A stretch of 64,000 nucleotides of DNA from Paucidesulfovibrio longus DSM 6739 (GCF_000420485.1 NZ_ATVA01000018.1:62001-126000), one strand, 5' to 3'. Shown: positions 17,368 through 25,604, numbered from the stretch's first letter. Notes: a model not told the origin generated them from the sequence alone. Made by a program: numbers and translations.

Positions 17368-18473
17368 TGGTTATCGGTATTCCCAAGGAAATCAAGAAGA
17401 TGGAAAACCGGGTGGCCATGACCCCCGGCGCGGTGCAGACCCTGGTCCGCCAGGGCCACAAGGTTCTCGTGGAAGCCGGAGCCGGTCTCGGCAGCGGCTG
17501 CACGGACGAGCAGTACGAGGTCGCCGGAGCCGAGCTGGTTTCCGCCGCCGAAGCCTGGGGCGCGGAAATGGTCATCAAGGTCAAGGAGCCGGTGGACACC
17601 GAGTACGGCTTCCTGCGGGACGATCTGCTGCTCTTCACTTACCTGCATCTCGCTCCGAACCGTCCGCTCACCGACGCGCTGCTCGCCTCCGGGACCACTG
17701 CCGTGGCCTACGAGACGGTCAAGGGCCGCGACGGCTCCCTGCCCCTGCTGACGCCCATGAGCGAAGTGGCCGGACGCATGGCCACCCAGGTCGGCGCGCA
17801 CTTTCTGGAAAAGGCCCAGGGCGGCCGCGGCGTGCTGCTCGGCGGCGTGCCGGGCGTGAACCCCGGCATGGTCCTGGTGCTCGGCGGCGGCGTTGTCGGC
17901 GCCAACGCCACCCGCATCGCCGTGGGCATGGGCGCCCGCGTGACGGTCATGGACGTGAGCCATGCCCGCCTGCAATATCTCGACGACATCTACAAGGGCC
18001 GCGTGGTGACCATGAGCTCCAACGAGCCGAACATCCGCGAAGCCGTGAAGCAGGCCGACCTGGTCGTGGGCTCCGTGCTCATCCCCGGCGCCAAGGCGCC
18101 GCACCTCGTCACCCGCGACATGCTCTCCACCATGAAGGAAGGCTCCGTCATCGTGGACGTGGCCGTGGACCAGGGCGGCTGCGTGGAAACCATTCACGCC
18201 ACCACCCACGACGCCCCGACCTACGAGGTTGACGGCGTGGTCCACTATGGCGTAGCGAACATGCCGGGCGCGGTGCCCCGCACCTCGACCTTCGCCCTTG
18301 TGAACCAGACCCTGCCGTACGCCATGCGCCTTGCGGCCAAGGGAATCGACGCCCTGCGCGACGATGCGGGTCTGGCTCTCGGCCTGAATACCTTCAAGAA
18401 GCAGTTGACCTGTCCCGCCGTGGGCGAAGCCTTCGGCCTGGGCAGTTTGACGCCGGAACAGGCATTGGCTTAA
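17367..18473 (+). CDS. ald: Alanine dehydrogenase
   Basis: 368 residues, the family length. It catalyses NAD-dependent interconversion of alanine with pyruvate and ammonia. The N-terminal signature [18 protein letters not shown], the NAD-binding [18 protein letters not shown] and the motif [10 protein letters not shown] are intact. The start at 17367 overlaps the AsnC-family stop and follows AAAGGAG. In sulfate reducers this enzyme can feed alanine into pyruvate oxidation. A strong terminator follows. Confidence 0.97.
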   Translation: MVIGIPKEIKKMENRVAMTPGAVQTLVRQGHKVLVEAGAGLGSGCTDEQYEVAGAELVSAAEAWGAEMVIKVKEPVDTEYGFLRDDLLLFTYLHLAPNRPLTDALLASGTTAVAYETVKGRDGSLPLLTPMSEVAGRMATQVGAHFLEKAQGGRGVLLGGVPGVNPGMVLVLGGGVVGANATRIAVGMGARVTVMDVSHARLQYLDDIYKGRVVTMSSNEPNIREAVKQADLVVGSVLIPGAKAPHLVTRDMLSTMKEGSVIVDVAVDQGGCVETIHATTHDAPTYEVDGVVHYGVANMPGAVPRTSTFALVNQTLPYAMRLAAKGIDALRDDAGLALGLNTFKKQLTCPAVGEAFGLGSLTPEQALA

Positions 18474-18506
18474 GGGACGGAAACCTGTACAGCCTACCCC
18501 TCGGCT

Positions 18507-18542
18507 GCGGCCCGCTGAATTGCCAGCGGGCCGCTTTTTTTT
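18507..18542 (+). terminator. Intrinsic terminator after ald
   Basis: Perfect 11-bp stem GCGGCCCGCTG with CAGCGGGCCGC, 6-nt loop, then eight T. Confidence 0.95.
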
Positions 18543-18669
18543 GTGCGCGGAATTACGGAAACAAGGCGAGGGCGGATATGAAATGAAAAGGGCGGAGCGG
18601 ATCAACCGCCCCGCCCGCCCTTGTCCGGCTCGTTGGGGGACCACTCCTACCAACGGGCAGGAGGGAACG

Positions 18670-19065
18670 CTACTTCTTGGTCCGGCGCTCCCAGAGCTTC
18701 ATTTCCTTCATCTTCTTGCGGCGCTCGCGTTGCAGGCTCTTGCAGACCAGCGGCGTCTTCTTGGGGTAGCCCCACTTTTCGCGGTACTCGTCCGGGGTCA
18801 GGCCGAACTTGGCCAGATGGCGCTTGGTCAGCACCTTGAAAGCCTTGCCGGATTCGAGGCAGATGATGCTCTTTTCCCGGATGGCTTTCTTGGGATCCAC
18901 GGGAGCGTCCTGGGTTTCCGCGCTGGCGATGACGCCGCCGTCCATGATGGCACGGATGCCCGTGGCGAGGTTCTGAACCATGGAGGTGATTTCATCCTCG
19001 GTCATGGTGCGGACGCTGGCCTGGGCTCGGACGATCTCCAATGCTTCCTTCAGGTGATCTTCCAT
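18670..19065 (-). CDS. MucR/Ros-family transcriptional regulator with altered zinc finger
   Basis: 131 residues. The C-terminal region matches the Ros/MucR DNA-binding domain (CLESGKAFKVLTKRHL, then GLTPDEYREKWG). In the canonical finger the ligands are C-x2-C and two His. Here Cys69 and His83 remain, but the second Cys is Ser72 and the second His is Phe87, so zinc binding is doubtful. Some family members are known to fold without zinc. Basic C-terminal tail RRKKMKEMKLWERRTKK. Ribosome binding site AAGGAGGC precedes the ATG. The target genes are not evident from context. Confidence 0.9.
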   Translation of the reverse strand: MEDHLKEALEIVRAQASVRTMTEDEITSMVQNLATGIRAIMDGGVIASAETQDAPVDPKKAIREKSIICLESGKAFKVLTKRHLAKFGLTPDEYREKWGYPKKTPLVCKSLQRERRKKMKEMKLWERRTKK

Positions 19066-19460
19066 GTTGCCTCCTTAATGCAATTTAGAGAATCAATTCT
19101 GTAGAGCTAATAACGTACCGGATTCGCTATGGTCAAACGAAATCTTCCTTTGTACATTGGAAAATAACGTCTTCACAGTCAATTTGAATTTAAAAAGAAC
19201 GAGAAAAGCAAGCCTGCAAAGTGTAAAATGCGATGGCGTCGATGAAACTGGACTCCGGACCGAAAATGCGTGGGCTGAGTGGAACGCAAGGGTAACGAAC
19301 ATCCTGCCGAATTGTATGTCCGCTGCATTGCGCCGGGAATTGCGTGCTCCGCCGGGGCAGAGGGCAACATGCTCCGGCCGCGAAAACGAACGGAATGCCG
19401 GGACGCTTATGCCTGCGAAGCAACGGCGGTTCGGAAGAGGTCCGGTCGAATGCGGAGCGG
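19066..19460. other. Gene-free control region upstream of the MucR-type gene
   Basis: About 395 bp with no credible gene. The half next to the MucR-type gene is clearly AT-rich and holds its promoter. The half next to moaA is GC-rich with nothing I recognise. Confidence 0.6.
19107..19136 (-). promoter_or_regulatory. Candidate promoter of the MucR-type gene
   Basis: Read on the minus strand: TTGACC (19136-19131), an 18-bp spacer and TATTAG (19112-19107), about 40 nt upstream of the start codon. Confidence 0.45.
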
Positions 19461-20453
19461 CTACCCGCCGATGCTGAGCATGCCCTTGGAACAGACGAGT
19501 TCCGTCTCGCGGCGTGCGCGCAGAAGCTCCTCGCCGATGGGCTTGTCCAGGGTGGCCCGGCGCATGACCTCGGCCGCGAAGGGCAAGCCCAGCTTCGGGT
19601 GCCGCAGGATGGGGCGCAGGCGGTATTCCTTGTCCGAGAACAGGCAGGTGCGCAGGCGACCGTCCGAGGTCAGGCGCAGCCGGTTGCAGATCGAGCAGAT
19701 GTGTCCGGAAAGGGGGGAAATCAGTCCCAGTCGTCCCTTGCCGCCCTTGATCCGATAGACCCTGGCCGGGCCGCGCGTGGGATCGGTGTCCTGGACTTCT
19801 TCCAGGGGCGCGATCTTCATGGCCCGCTGCAAAATGGCCTCGGAGGGCCAGACCGCATCCGGTCCCCAGCGGCCGCAGCCGCCCATGGGCATGAACTCGA
19901 TGTAGCGCACGTCGATGGGCTGTTCGCTCGCAAGTTCGAGGAAGGCGGGCAGTTCGTCGTCGTTGATGCCGCGCAGGCCCACGGCGTTGATCTTGACGTC
20001 GTAGCCCAGTTCCAGGGCGCGCAGGATGGAGCCGTGCACCTCGTCGAAGAGATCGCGGCCCGTGATCTCGGCGAAGCGCTCGCGGTCGAGCGTGTCCAGG
20101 GAGATGTTCAGGCGCCTCAGGCCCGCCTGGCGCAGGCTATCCAGGTGGGGGGCCAGCAGCGTGGCGTTGGTGGTCACGCGCAGGTCGATGCCGGGATGCC
20201 GGGCCAGCACCGCGCGCACGAAGTCCGGAAAGCCCAGGCGCATGAACGGCTCGCCGCCTGTGAGCCGGACCTTGGACACGCCCAGGTCCAGGGCGGTGTC
20301 GATGATGCCGTGAAGCTCTTCGTAGCGCAGGATGTCGTCGTGCGAGATGAATTTCTTGATCCCGCCCGTGCAGTAGCGGCACCGCAGGTTGCAGCGGTCC
20401 GTGACTGAAATGCGCAGATAGCTGATGCGGCGTCCCCGCCGGTCCGCGAGCAC
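19461..20453 (-). CDS. moaA: GTP 3',8-cyclase MoaA
   Basis: 330 residues from a GTG at 20453, chosen because GGAAGG lies nine nt upstream and the frame above it is shadow to purE. The radical SAM motif CNLRCRYC binds the first iron-sulfur cluster, and ICSICNRLRLTSDGRLRTC binds the second. The protein ends in the conserved Gly-Gly needed for the reaction. It makes the first intermediate of molybdopterin cofactor synthesis from GTP. It sits 5 nt after purE, so it is probably the last gene of a purD-purE-moaA operon, an unusual pairing. Confidence 0.95.
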   Translation of the reverse strand: MLADRRGRRISYLRISVTDRCNLRCRYCTGGIKKFISHDDILRYEELHGIIDTALDLGVSKVRLTGGEPFMRLGFPDFVRAVLARHPGIDLRVTTNATLLAPHLDSLRQAGLRRLNISLDTLDRERFAEITGRDLFDEVHGSILRALELGYDVKINAVGLRGINDDELPAFLELASEQPIDVRYIEFMPMGGCGRWGPDAVWPSEAILQRAMKIAPLEEVQDTDPTRGPARVYRIKGGKGRLGLISPLSGHICSICNRLRLTSDGRLRTCLFSDKEYRLRPILRHPKLGLPFAAEVMRRATLDKPIGEELLRARRETELVCSKGMLSIGG

Positions 20454-20458
20454 CGGGA

Positions 20459-20947
20459 CTAGCCTTCCAGCTCGGCTGCGGCCTGCTCCACGGCCTCGAT
20501 GAAGCCCTGGCGCTTGGCCCGCAGGCGCGCGGCCAGGTCGTCGTCGTGCAGGGCCAGGATCTGCGCGGCCAGCCAAGCCGCGTTGCGCGCGCCGACCTTG
20601 TCCAGGGCCAGGGTGCCCACGGGGAAGCCCGGCGGCATCTGCACCGTGGCCAGGAGCGCGTCCATGCCGCCCAGGGGCGACGCGGTCAGGGGCACGCCCA
20701 GCACGGGACGGATGGTCTTGGCGGCCACGGCTCCGGCCAGGTGCGCGGCCAGTCCGGCCCCGCAGATGAAGATCTGGCAGCCGCCCTTTTCCAGCTCGGA
20801 TACGAGCTTGGCGGTGCGTTCCGGGGTGCGGTGGGCAGAGGTGATGGTGAAGCGGTAGCTCACGCCGAGGGTGTCGAGCACTTCGGCGCAGGGGCGCATC
20901 TTTTCCTCGTCCGACGCGCTGCCCATGAAAATGGCGACTTGCGGCAT
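20459..20947 (-). CDS. purE: 5-(carboxyamino)imidazole ribonucleotide mutase PurE
   Basis: 162 residues. The motif SAHRTPER near 37-44 and the segment GAGLAAHLAG are typical of class I PurE, which moves the carboxylate from N5 to C4 of the imidazole in purine synthesis. Class I enzymes need PurK, which is not in this window. The start follows AAGGAGAGGAC. Together with purD 46 nt upstream it forms a purine unit. Confidence 0.96.
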   Translation of the reverse strand: MPQVAIFMGSASDEEKMRPCAEVLDTLGVSYRFTITSAHRTPERTAKLVSELEKGGCQIFICGAGLAAHLAGAVAAKTIRPVLGVPLTASPLGGMDALLATVQMPPGFPVGTLALDKVGARNAAWLAAQILALHDDDLAARLRAKRQGFIEAVEQAAAELEG

Positions 20948-20993
20948 GTCCTCTCCTTGCGCCGCCCAGGCGGCATGAGATGATTCTGCTGTT

Positions 20994-22283
20994 CTACTTG
21001 AGCCTTTTCAGGCCTTTGTCCCCGATGTCACGGCGGAAATGGCATTTGTCGAAACGCACCTTGGCCACGGCCTCGTAAGCGCGCTTCTTGGCCTCGGCAA
21101 GATCCTCGCCCAGGGCCGTGACGCAGAGCACGCGCCCACCGGAGGTCAGGGTCTTGCCCTCCTGGTCCCCGGTTCCCGTGCGGGTGCCCGCCTGGAAGAC
21201 CTTCACGTCCGGTTCGGACTCGGCATCGGCGATGCCCGTGATTTCCATGCCCTTGGGGTAGCTTCTGGGGTAGCCCTCGGCGGCCATGACCACTCCGAGC
21301 GCGGCTTCGGGCCGGGCCTTGACCCGGACCTCGGACAGGCGTCCCTCGATGCAGGCGAGCATGATCTCCAGCAGGTCGCCGTCCAGGCGCATCAGCAGGG
21401 GCTGGCATTCCGGGTCGCCGAAGCGGACGTTGTATTCGAGCACCTGGGGGCCGTCCGCCGTGTACATCAGTCCGGCGTAGAGCACGCCCTTGTAGGGCTG
21501 TCCCTTTTCGGCCATGTGCCGCAGGATGGGCCGGATGGCCAGCTCGGCTGTTTCCTCGAACTTTTCGCGGGGCAGGATCGGGGCCGGGCTGTAGGCGCCC
21601 ATGCCGCCGGTGTTCGGGCCGGTATCGCCCTCGCCCACGGCCTTGTGGTCCTGGGAGGAAGGCAGCACGGCGTAGTGCCGGCCGTCGCAGAAGGCCAGGA
21701 ACGAGGCCTCCTCGCCCGCGAGGGTCTCCTCGACCACCACGCGGTCGCCCGCGGAGCCGAAGGACTTGCGGACCATCATGTCTTCCAGGGCCTCCACGGC
21801 CTCGTCCACGGTCCGGGCCACGACCACGCCCTTGCCCGCGGCCAGGCCGTCGGCCTTGATCACGATGGGCGCGCCCTTTTCGCGCACGAAGTCGCGGGCC
21901 AGCTCGAATTCGTCGAAGATGCGGAACGGGGCCGTGGGCACGCCGGATTCGCGCATCACGGTCTTGGAAAACGCCTTGGAGCCTTCCAGGTTGGCGGCGT
22001 AGGCATTGGGGCCGAAGCAGGGGATCTTCTCGCGGGCCAGGGCGTCGGCCAGGCCGAGCACCAGGGGCAGTTCCGGTCCGGCCACCACGAGGTCGATTTT
22101 CTTGTCCTTGGCAAAGGAGATCAGGGCGGGAATGTCGTCGTCCTTGATGGGCACGTTCACGCCCTCGGCGGCGGTGCCGCCGTTGCCCGGCGCGCAGTAG
22201 ATCTCGCTGACGCGGGGACTTTGACGCAGCTTCCAGCAGATCGCGTGTTCGCGTCCGCCCGAGCCGACCACAAGTATCTTCAT
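20994..22283 (-). CDS. purD: Phosphoribosylamine-glycine ligase PurD
   Basis: 429 residues from the ATG at 22283 (MKILVVGSGGREHA), which has CGGAG at a better distance than the ATG two codons upstream. The ATP-grasp fold is shown by GLAAGKGVVVA, EEASFLAFCDG and the metal site VRFGDPECQPLL. It joins glycine to phosphoribosylamine. It is the first gene of the minus-strand purD-purE-moaA group, downstream of the LysR gene at 22385 by about 100 nt. Confidence 0.96.
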   Translation of the reverse strand: MKILVVGSGGREHAICWKLRQSPRVSEIYCAPGNGGTAAEGVNVPIKDDDIPALISFAKDKKIDLVVAGPELPLVLGLADALAREKIPCFGPNAYAANLEGSKAFSKTVMRESGVPTAPFRIFDEFELARDFVREKGAPIVIKADGLAAGKGVVVARTVDEAVEALEDMMVRKSFGSAGDRVVVEETLAGEEASFLAFCDGRHYAVLPSSQDHKAVGEGDTGPNTGGMGAYSPAPILPREKFEETAELAIRPILRHMAEKGQPYKGVLYAGLMYTADGPQVLEYNVRFGDPECQPLLMRLDGDLLEIMLACIEGRLSEVRVKARPEAALGVVMAAEGYPRSYPKGMEITGIADAESEPDVKVFQAGTRTGTGDQEGKTLTSGGRVLCVTALGEDLAEAKKRAYEAVAKVRFDKCHFRRDIGDKGLKRLK

Positions 22284-22384
22284 GGGCATCTCCGTGAGGT
22301 GTCTTTGGCAAAGGTGTAAGGGAAACGCCCCCGGAAGGCAAGACGAGCGCGGCTTGCGCCGGAAATGGCACCGGCGCGGCCGGA

Positions 22385-23347
22385 TCAGGGGGCGACAGGG
22401 CCTTTGGCGGAACCCGCGCCCGGAGCGGGCGACGCGGCCTTGGCCTTGGCTGCGTCCACGGAGCAGGAATCCGTTTCCCAGACGTCCGCCACCACGGAGC
22501 GCAGCGCCACCAGCAGAGGATCGTCCGAGCGGGCGTGGGAATGGACGAGATAGGCCCGCAGGGGAATGGACTCGCGGGGCCAGCGGACCATGAGCCCGGC
22601 GGCCTCGGCGGTGCGGGCCTCGTCCTCGCGCACCAGGGAGATGCCCTTGCCCGCGCAGATCAGGTCGTTGACCACGCTCTCGTTGTCCGCCTCGATGGTC
22701 TTGGTCAAGGTCAGCTTGCGGCGTTTGAACATCTCCTCGCCGATCTGGTAGCAGGGGCAGTGCGGCGGGGTCCAGATCCAGGGCAGCCGCGCCAGCTCCT
22801 TCCAGTCCGCGTTCTCGATGCGTTCGCGCCAGGAGGCCGGGCCCATGATCAGCAGTCGGAAGGAACAGAGCGGCAGAAAGGAGAATTCCACGGGATCGAC
22901 TTCGTTGAAGATGAATCCCGCGTCCAGGGTTCCGGCGCGCAGAGCTTCCATGATCCGGCCCGTGACGCTGGTGGAGAGGCTCAGCTCCACCTGGGGATGG
23001 CGCTCTTCCAGGAGGGCGGCCGTGCGGCTGACGCGCAGGAAGATGGAATCGGTGTTCAGGCCGAGGCGCAGGGTGCCGCGCACCTCGCGGCGCAGGCTCC
23101 GCGCCTTGAAGAGCAGGCTCCCGGCGGCGTCCAGGGCCTGGCGCGCGTGCTCCAGCAGCACCCCTCCCTCCGGGGTCAGCTGCATTCCCCTGGGGGTGCG
23201 CCGGAAGAGCGGCAGCCCCAGTTCTTCCTCCAAAGCCTTGACGTGCGCGCTCACGGACGGCTGGCTGATGAACAGCCGCTCAGAGGCGCGGGTCAGGTGC
23301 CCTTCCTCGGCCACGGTCACGAAGGTGCGCAGATGATAGAGTTCCAC
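22385..23347 (-). CDS. LysR-family regulator A of the duplicated LysR/small-membrane-protein locus
   Basis: 320 residues from a GTG at 23347. The winged helix-turn-helix is at 1-60 (HLTRASERLFISQPSVSAHV), and the effector domain spans about 90-295. It is a clear paralogue of the LysR at 24107-25135: both share ELYxLRTFV, LGLNTD, LPWIWT and AGKGxxLxREDE. A short Ala/Gly/Pro-rich tail follows residue 298. It is divergent from a 61-residue membrane protein gene, with a duplicated dyad element in the 148-bp gap. The LPWIWT and CPCY segments replace the usual pattern of known LysR effectors, and the ligand is unknown. Confidence 0.93.
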   Translation of the reverse strand: MELYHLRTFVTVAEEGHLTRASERLFISQPSVSAHVKALEEELGLPLFRRTPRGMQLTPEGGVLLEHARQALDAAGSLLFKARSLRREVRGTLRLGLNTDSIFLRVSRTAALLEERHPQVELSLSTSVTGRIMEALRAGTLDAGFIFNEVDPVEFSFLPLCSFRLLIMGPASWRERIENADWKELARLPWIWTPPHCPCYQIGEEMFKRRKLTLTKTIEADNESVVNDLICAGKGISLVREDEARTAEAAGLMVRWPRESIPLRAYLVHSHARSDDPLLVALRSVVADVWETDSCSVDAAKAKAASPAPGAGSAKGPVAP

Positions 23348-23381
23348 GCACCCTGCATACGATCATTCGGCGTGATGCACA

Positions 23382-23423
23382 ATCGGATAATCCGAACCCC
23401 CGCTTCGGACAATGCGATTGGAT
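23382..23423 (+). promoter_or_regulatory. Copy 1 of a 42-bp dyad element before the first small membrane protein gene
   Basis: 36 of 42 positions match copy 2 at 23728-23769. It contains the palindrome CGGATAATCCG (23384-23394), the dyad TCCGAA/TTCGGA (23391-23396 and 23404-23409) and ends in GATTGGAT (23416-23423). A -10-like TAGAGT follows at 23443-23448. The dyad and its place between LysR and the divergent gene fit a LysR recognition site overlapping the -35 region. Confidence 0.8.
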
Positions 23424-23495
23424 CGTTGGGCGGACGCCGGGCTAGAGTGCGCTTGAAATCGGGGAACCGATGCAACCGCAACCTTGGGGGTCGAG

Positions 23496-23681
23496 ATGAA
23501 TGCGCGGGAATTCAGGGATCTGGGACTGTTCATCGTGGGCGTGGAGGATTCGGACCGTCTGACGCGGCTGCTGCTGCGGGGCTGGAGCCGGGCCGCGCAG
23601 GTGCGCGCGGGCAGGACCAAGGCTGTCTTCTGGGTGGCCATGTCCATTCTCTGCTCCATCGGCATCGGCCAATTGCACTAG
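23496..23681 (+). CDS. Small single-helix membrane protein, paralogue 1
   Basis: 61 residues from the ATG at 23496. An N-terminal soluble part (DLGLFIVGVEDSDR) and basic middle precede a C-terminal membrane helix KAVFWVAMSILCSIGIGQLH. It shares its architecture with the products of 23844-24035 and 25379-25546: a start like LxLV, then Lys-x-x-FW, a Ser-containing helix and a terminal G(L/I)xQL. The basic side before the helix predicts the N-terminus in the cytoplasm. It is divergent from LysR A and follows copy 1 of the dyad element by 72 nt. I recognise no known family. Confidence 0.75.
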   Translation: MNAREFRDLGLFIVGVEDSDRLTRLLLRGWSRAAQVRAGRTKAVFWVAMSILCSIGIGQLH

Positions 23682-23727
23682 CGGGGCAGGGACCGCTCCG
23701 GTCGCGGACCGGGACCGCGCCCGCTCC

Positions 23728-23769
23728 ATCGGATAATCCGAACTCCGTGTTCGGAGATTGCGATTGGAT
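23728..23769 (+). promoter_or_regulatory. Copy 2 of the 42-bp dyad element before the second small membrane protein gene
   Basis: Same layout and length as copy 1. Here the central dyad is perfect: TCCGAAC (23737-23743) and GTTCGGA (23749-23755) around a 5-bp spacer. CGGATAATCCG (23730-23740) and GATTGGAT (23762-23769) are conserved. A -10-like TAGAAT is at 23789-23794, with the same 19-bp distance from TTGGAT as in copy 1. Confidence 0.8.
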
Positions 23770-23843
23770 GCGGCCGCCCCGGCGGCGCTAGAATCCGGAC
23801 GTTGCTTGGAAAAAAATCACGAAGCATTCCAGGAGGAAACTGC

Positions 23844-24035
23844 ATGACTCTGCGCACCGTTCGCAATCTGGGATTGTATCTCGTGCGGCCCGAGGGCGAG
23901 GACCACGCCCGCTGCATCGAGCCGCTGCTCTACGGCTGGGGCGAAGCGGGCCGATTCTGCGCCATGCAGCTCAAGACCGTGTTCTGGCTGGGCATGTCCG
24001 TCTTCGTCTCCGTGGGGCTCAGCCAGCTGCGCTAG
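23844..24035 (+). CDS. Small single-helix membrane protein, paralogue 2
   Basis: 63 residues from the ATG at 23844, preceded by a strong AGGAGG. Sequence begins NLGLYLVRPEGEDHAR, has a middle with GWGEAGRFC and ends in the helix KTVFWLGMSVFVSVGLSQLR. It shares YLVxPEG and FWxGxSVxxxxGLSQL with paralogue 3, and the overall plan with paralogue 1. It lies 162 nt after paralogue 1 with its own copy of the dyad element, so it is separately controlled, and it is convergent with LysR B. No known family recognised. Confidence 0.8.
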   Translation: MTLRTVRNLGLYLVRPEGEDHARCIEPLLYGWGEAGRFCAMQLKTVFWLGMSVFVSVGLSQLR

Positions 24036-24106
24036 GCCCGGCCCGCGGGGGCTATTCGCGGAATCGCGCCGGGCGAGGCCGTCCTGCACGGCCAGGGCGA
24101 TGGCGT

Positions 24107-25135
24107 CTACTCCGTCCGTTTCGCAGGGGCTTTTTTCGCGGTTTTGCGTTTCGCCGCAGCCTGTTCCGCCATTTTTTCAGAATCCGGCGCGATCTCGCGC
24201 ACTTCTCCGGCCTCGTCCGGATTTTCCGCATACATGCCGCGCAGCGGTCCAAGCTGCGCCCCTTCCCACATCTCGGCCACGCAGTGTCGCACGGCGCGGA
24301 TCATGGGATCCTTTTCCCGCGCGAGCAGGTAGATGAAATAGGCCTGGACCTCGTGCGACTCGCCGGGCCAGACCGCCAGCCCGCCCAGGCGCGAAAGCGT
24401 TTCCACCTCGTCCTCGCGCAGCAGGGCCAGCCCCTTGCCCGCGCTCAGCAGCGAACGCACCACGGCCTCGCTGTCCGCCTCGATGATCTGCGCCGGGGTC
24501 AGGTTGTGGCCGTCGAAGATCTTGCGCACCAGCCGATGGTACGGGCAGTTGGCCGTGGTCCAGATCCAGGGCAGGGCGGCCAGGTCGGGCCAGTCCGCGT
24601 TCTGGAGGGCGTCGCGGAACTTTTCGTGCCCGGCCACGTAGAGCCGGAAGGTGAACAGCGGCATGGCCGCCAGTTCGGTGTAGCGCGGCGGGGTGAAGAC
24701 GAAGCCCGCGTCCCAGTTGCCCGCGGCCACCTGCTCGGCGATGCGCGCGGAAGTGGAGTGCAGCAGGGTCACGGCCACGCGCGGGTGCTTTTCCATCATG
24801 CAGGAGAGCAGCGCGTTCAGCCGCAGGAAGTCCACGTCCGTGTTCAGGCCGAGCTTGAAGTTGCCCACCAGCTCGTCGCCCATGGCCCGCGCCAGGAAGA
24901 CCAGCTCCCGCGCCGAGGCCAGGACCGCGTCGGCCTTGGGCTTGAGCGCGTCCCCTTCCCGCGTCAGCTCCATGCCTCTGGCCGTGCGCCGGAAGAGCTT
25001 GACCCCCAGTTCCTTTTCCAGGGCCTTGATGTGGGCGCTGACCGCGGGCTGGCTGACGAAGAGCCGTTCCGAGGCGCGGGTGAGGTGCTTTTCCTCGGCC
25101 ACGGCCACAAAGGTGCGAAGCTGGTAGAGTTCCAT
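24107..25135 (-). CDS. LysR-family regulator B of the duplicated LysR/small-membrane-protein locus
   Basis: 342 residues from the ATG at 25135 (GAGAGGGAC upstream). Helix-turn-helix HLTRASERLFVSQPAVSAHI and effector domain to about residue 298, clearly paralogous with LysR A. The last 45 residues form a hydrophilic extension ending in a Lys/Ala-rich histone-like tail (AAAKRKTAKKAPAKRTE), absent from LysR A. Such tails can add nonspecific DNA contact, but the role here is unknown. It is divergent from the third small membrane protein at 25379. Confidence 0.93.
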   Translation of the reverse strand: MELYQLRTFVAVAEEKHLTRASERLFVSQPAVSAHIKALEKELGVKLFRRTARGMELTREGDALKPKADAVLASARELVFLARAMGDELVGNFKLGLNTDVDFLRLNALLSCMMEKHPRVAVTLLHSTSARIAEQVAAGNWDAGFVFTPPRYTELAAMPLFTFRLYVAGHEKFRDALQNADWPDLAALPWIWTTANCPYHRLVRKIFDGHNLTPAQIIEADSEAVVRSLLSAGKGLALLREDEVETLSRLGGLAVWPGESHEVQAYFIYLLAREKDPMIRAVRHCVAEMWEGAQLGPLRGMYAENPDEAGEVREIAPDSEKMAEQAAAKRKTAKKAPAKRTE

Positions 25136-25291
25136 GTCCCTCTCCTACGTTGTTTCCGGGACGGGTTCAATCGCTGCGGGGCGTTGCCACGGACGATCGG
25201 CGCGCGCGGAGGCCGCTTCGGCGTCCGGCAGCCGGGTTCTGCGCGAAGCGGGGATGATCAGCAAAACTGAAAATGCAATGCGTAAAAAAGT

Positions 25292-25299
25292 GATTGGAT
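25292..25299 (+). promoter_or_regulatory. GATTGGAT motif before the third small membrane protein gene
   Basis: The same octamer that ends both copies of the 42-bp element lies 79 nt before the start codon, close to the 72 and 74 nt seen for the first two genes. The upstream dyad is not conserved here. An 8-mer match alone is weak; the positional agreement is what supports it. Confidence 0.4.
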
Positions 25300-25378
25300 T
25301 TTTCGTCGTCGCGCGGGCAAATCGAAATCAAGAGAGCAACGCGGCATTTCGCCGCGACAAATATCGGAGGTAAAAAGC

Positions 25379-25546
25379 ATGGAAATGGTCCGCTATCTTG
25401 TGAGCCCCGAAGGCTCCGGCCTGATCTGGCAGAGTGAGCGGTTCTCCAACCGTTTCTTCCAGTCCCGCGCGGCGGGAACCCTCAAGATCCTCTTCTGGGT
25501 GGGCGTGTCCGTGGCGGTTTTCGCCGGGCTGAGCCAGCTCCAGTAA
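25379..25546 (+). CDS. Small single-helix membrane protein, paralogue 3
   Basis: 55 residues from the ATG at 25379, preceded by CGGAGG. It reads MEMVRYLVSPEGSG, then a middle rich in Ser, Arg and Phe, then the helix KILFWVGVSVAVFAGLSQLQ. Shared residues with paralogue 2 are YLVxPEG, K-x-x-FW, G-x-SV and the terminal GLSQL. It is divergent from LysR B across 243 bp, mirroring the LysR A/paralogue 1 arrangement. It is short enough to be missed by standard gene calling. Confidence 0.78.
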   Translation: MEMVRYLVSPEGSGLIWQSERFSNRFFQSRAAGTLKILFWVGVSVAVFAGLSQLQ

Positions 25547-25604
25547 CCCCGCAAAAGAACGCCGCGGCCACCTGACGGGCCAAGGCGTCCTTTCTTATAA
25601 ATCG

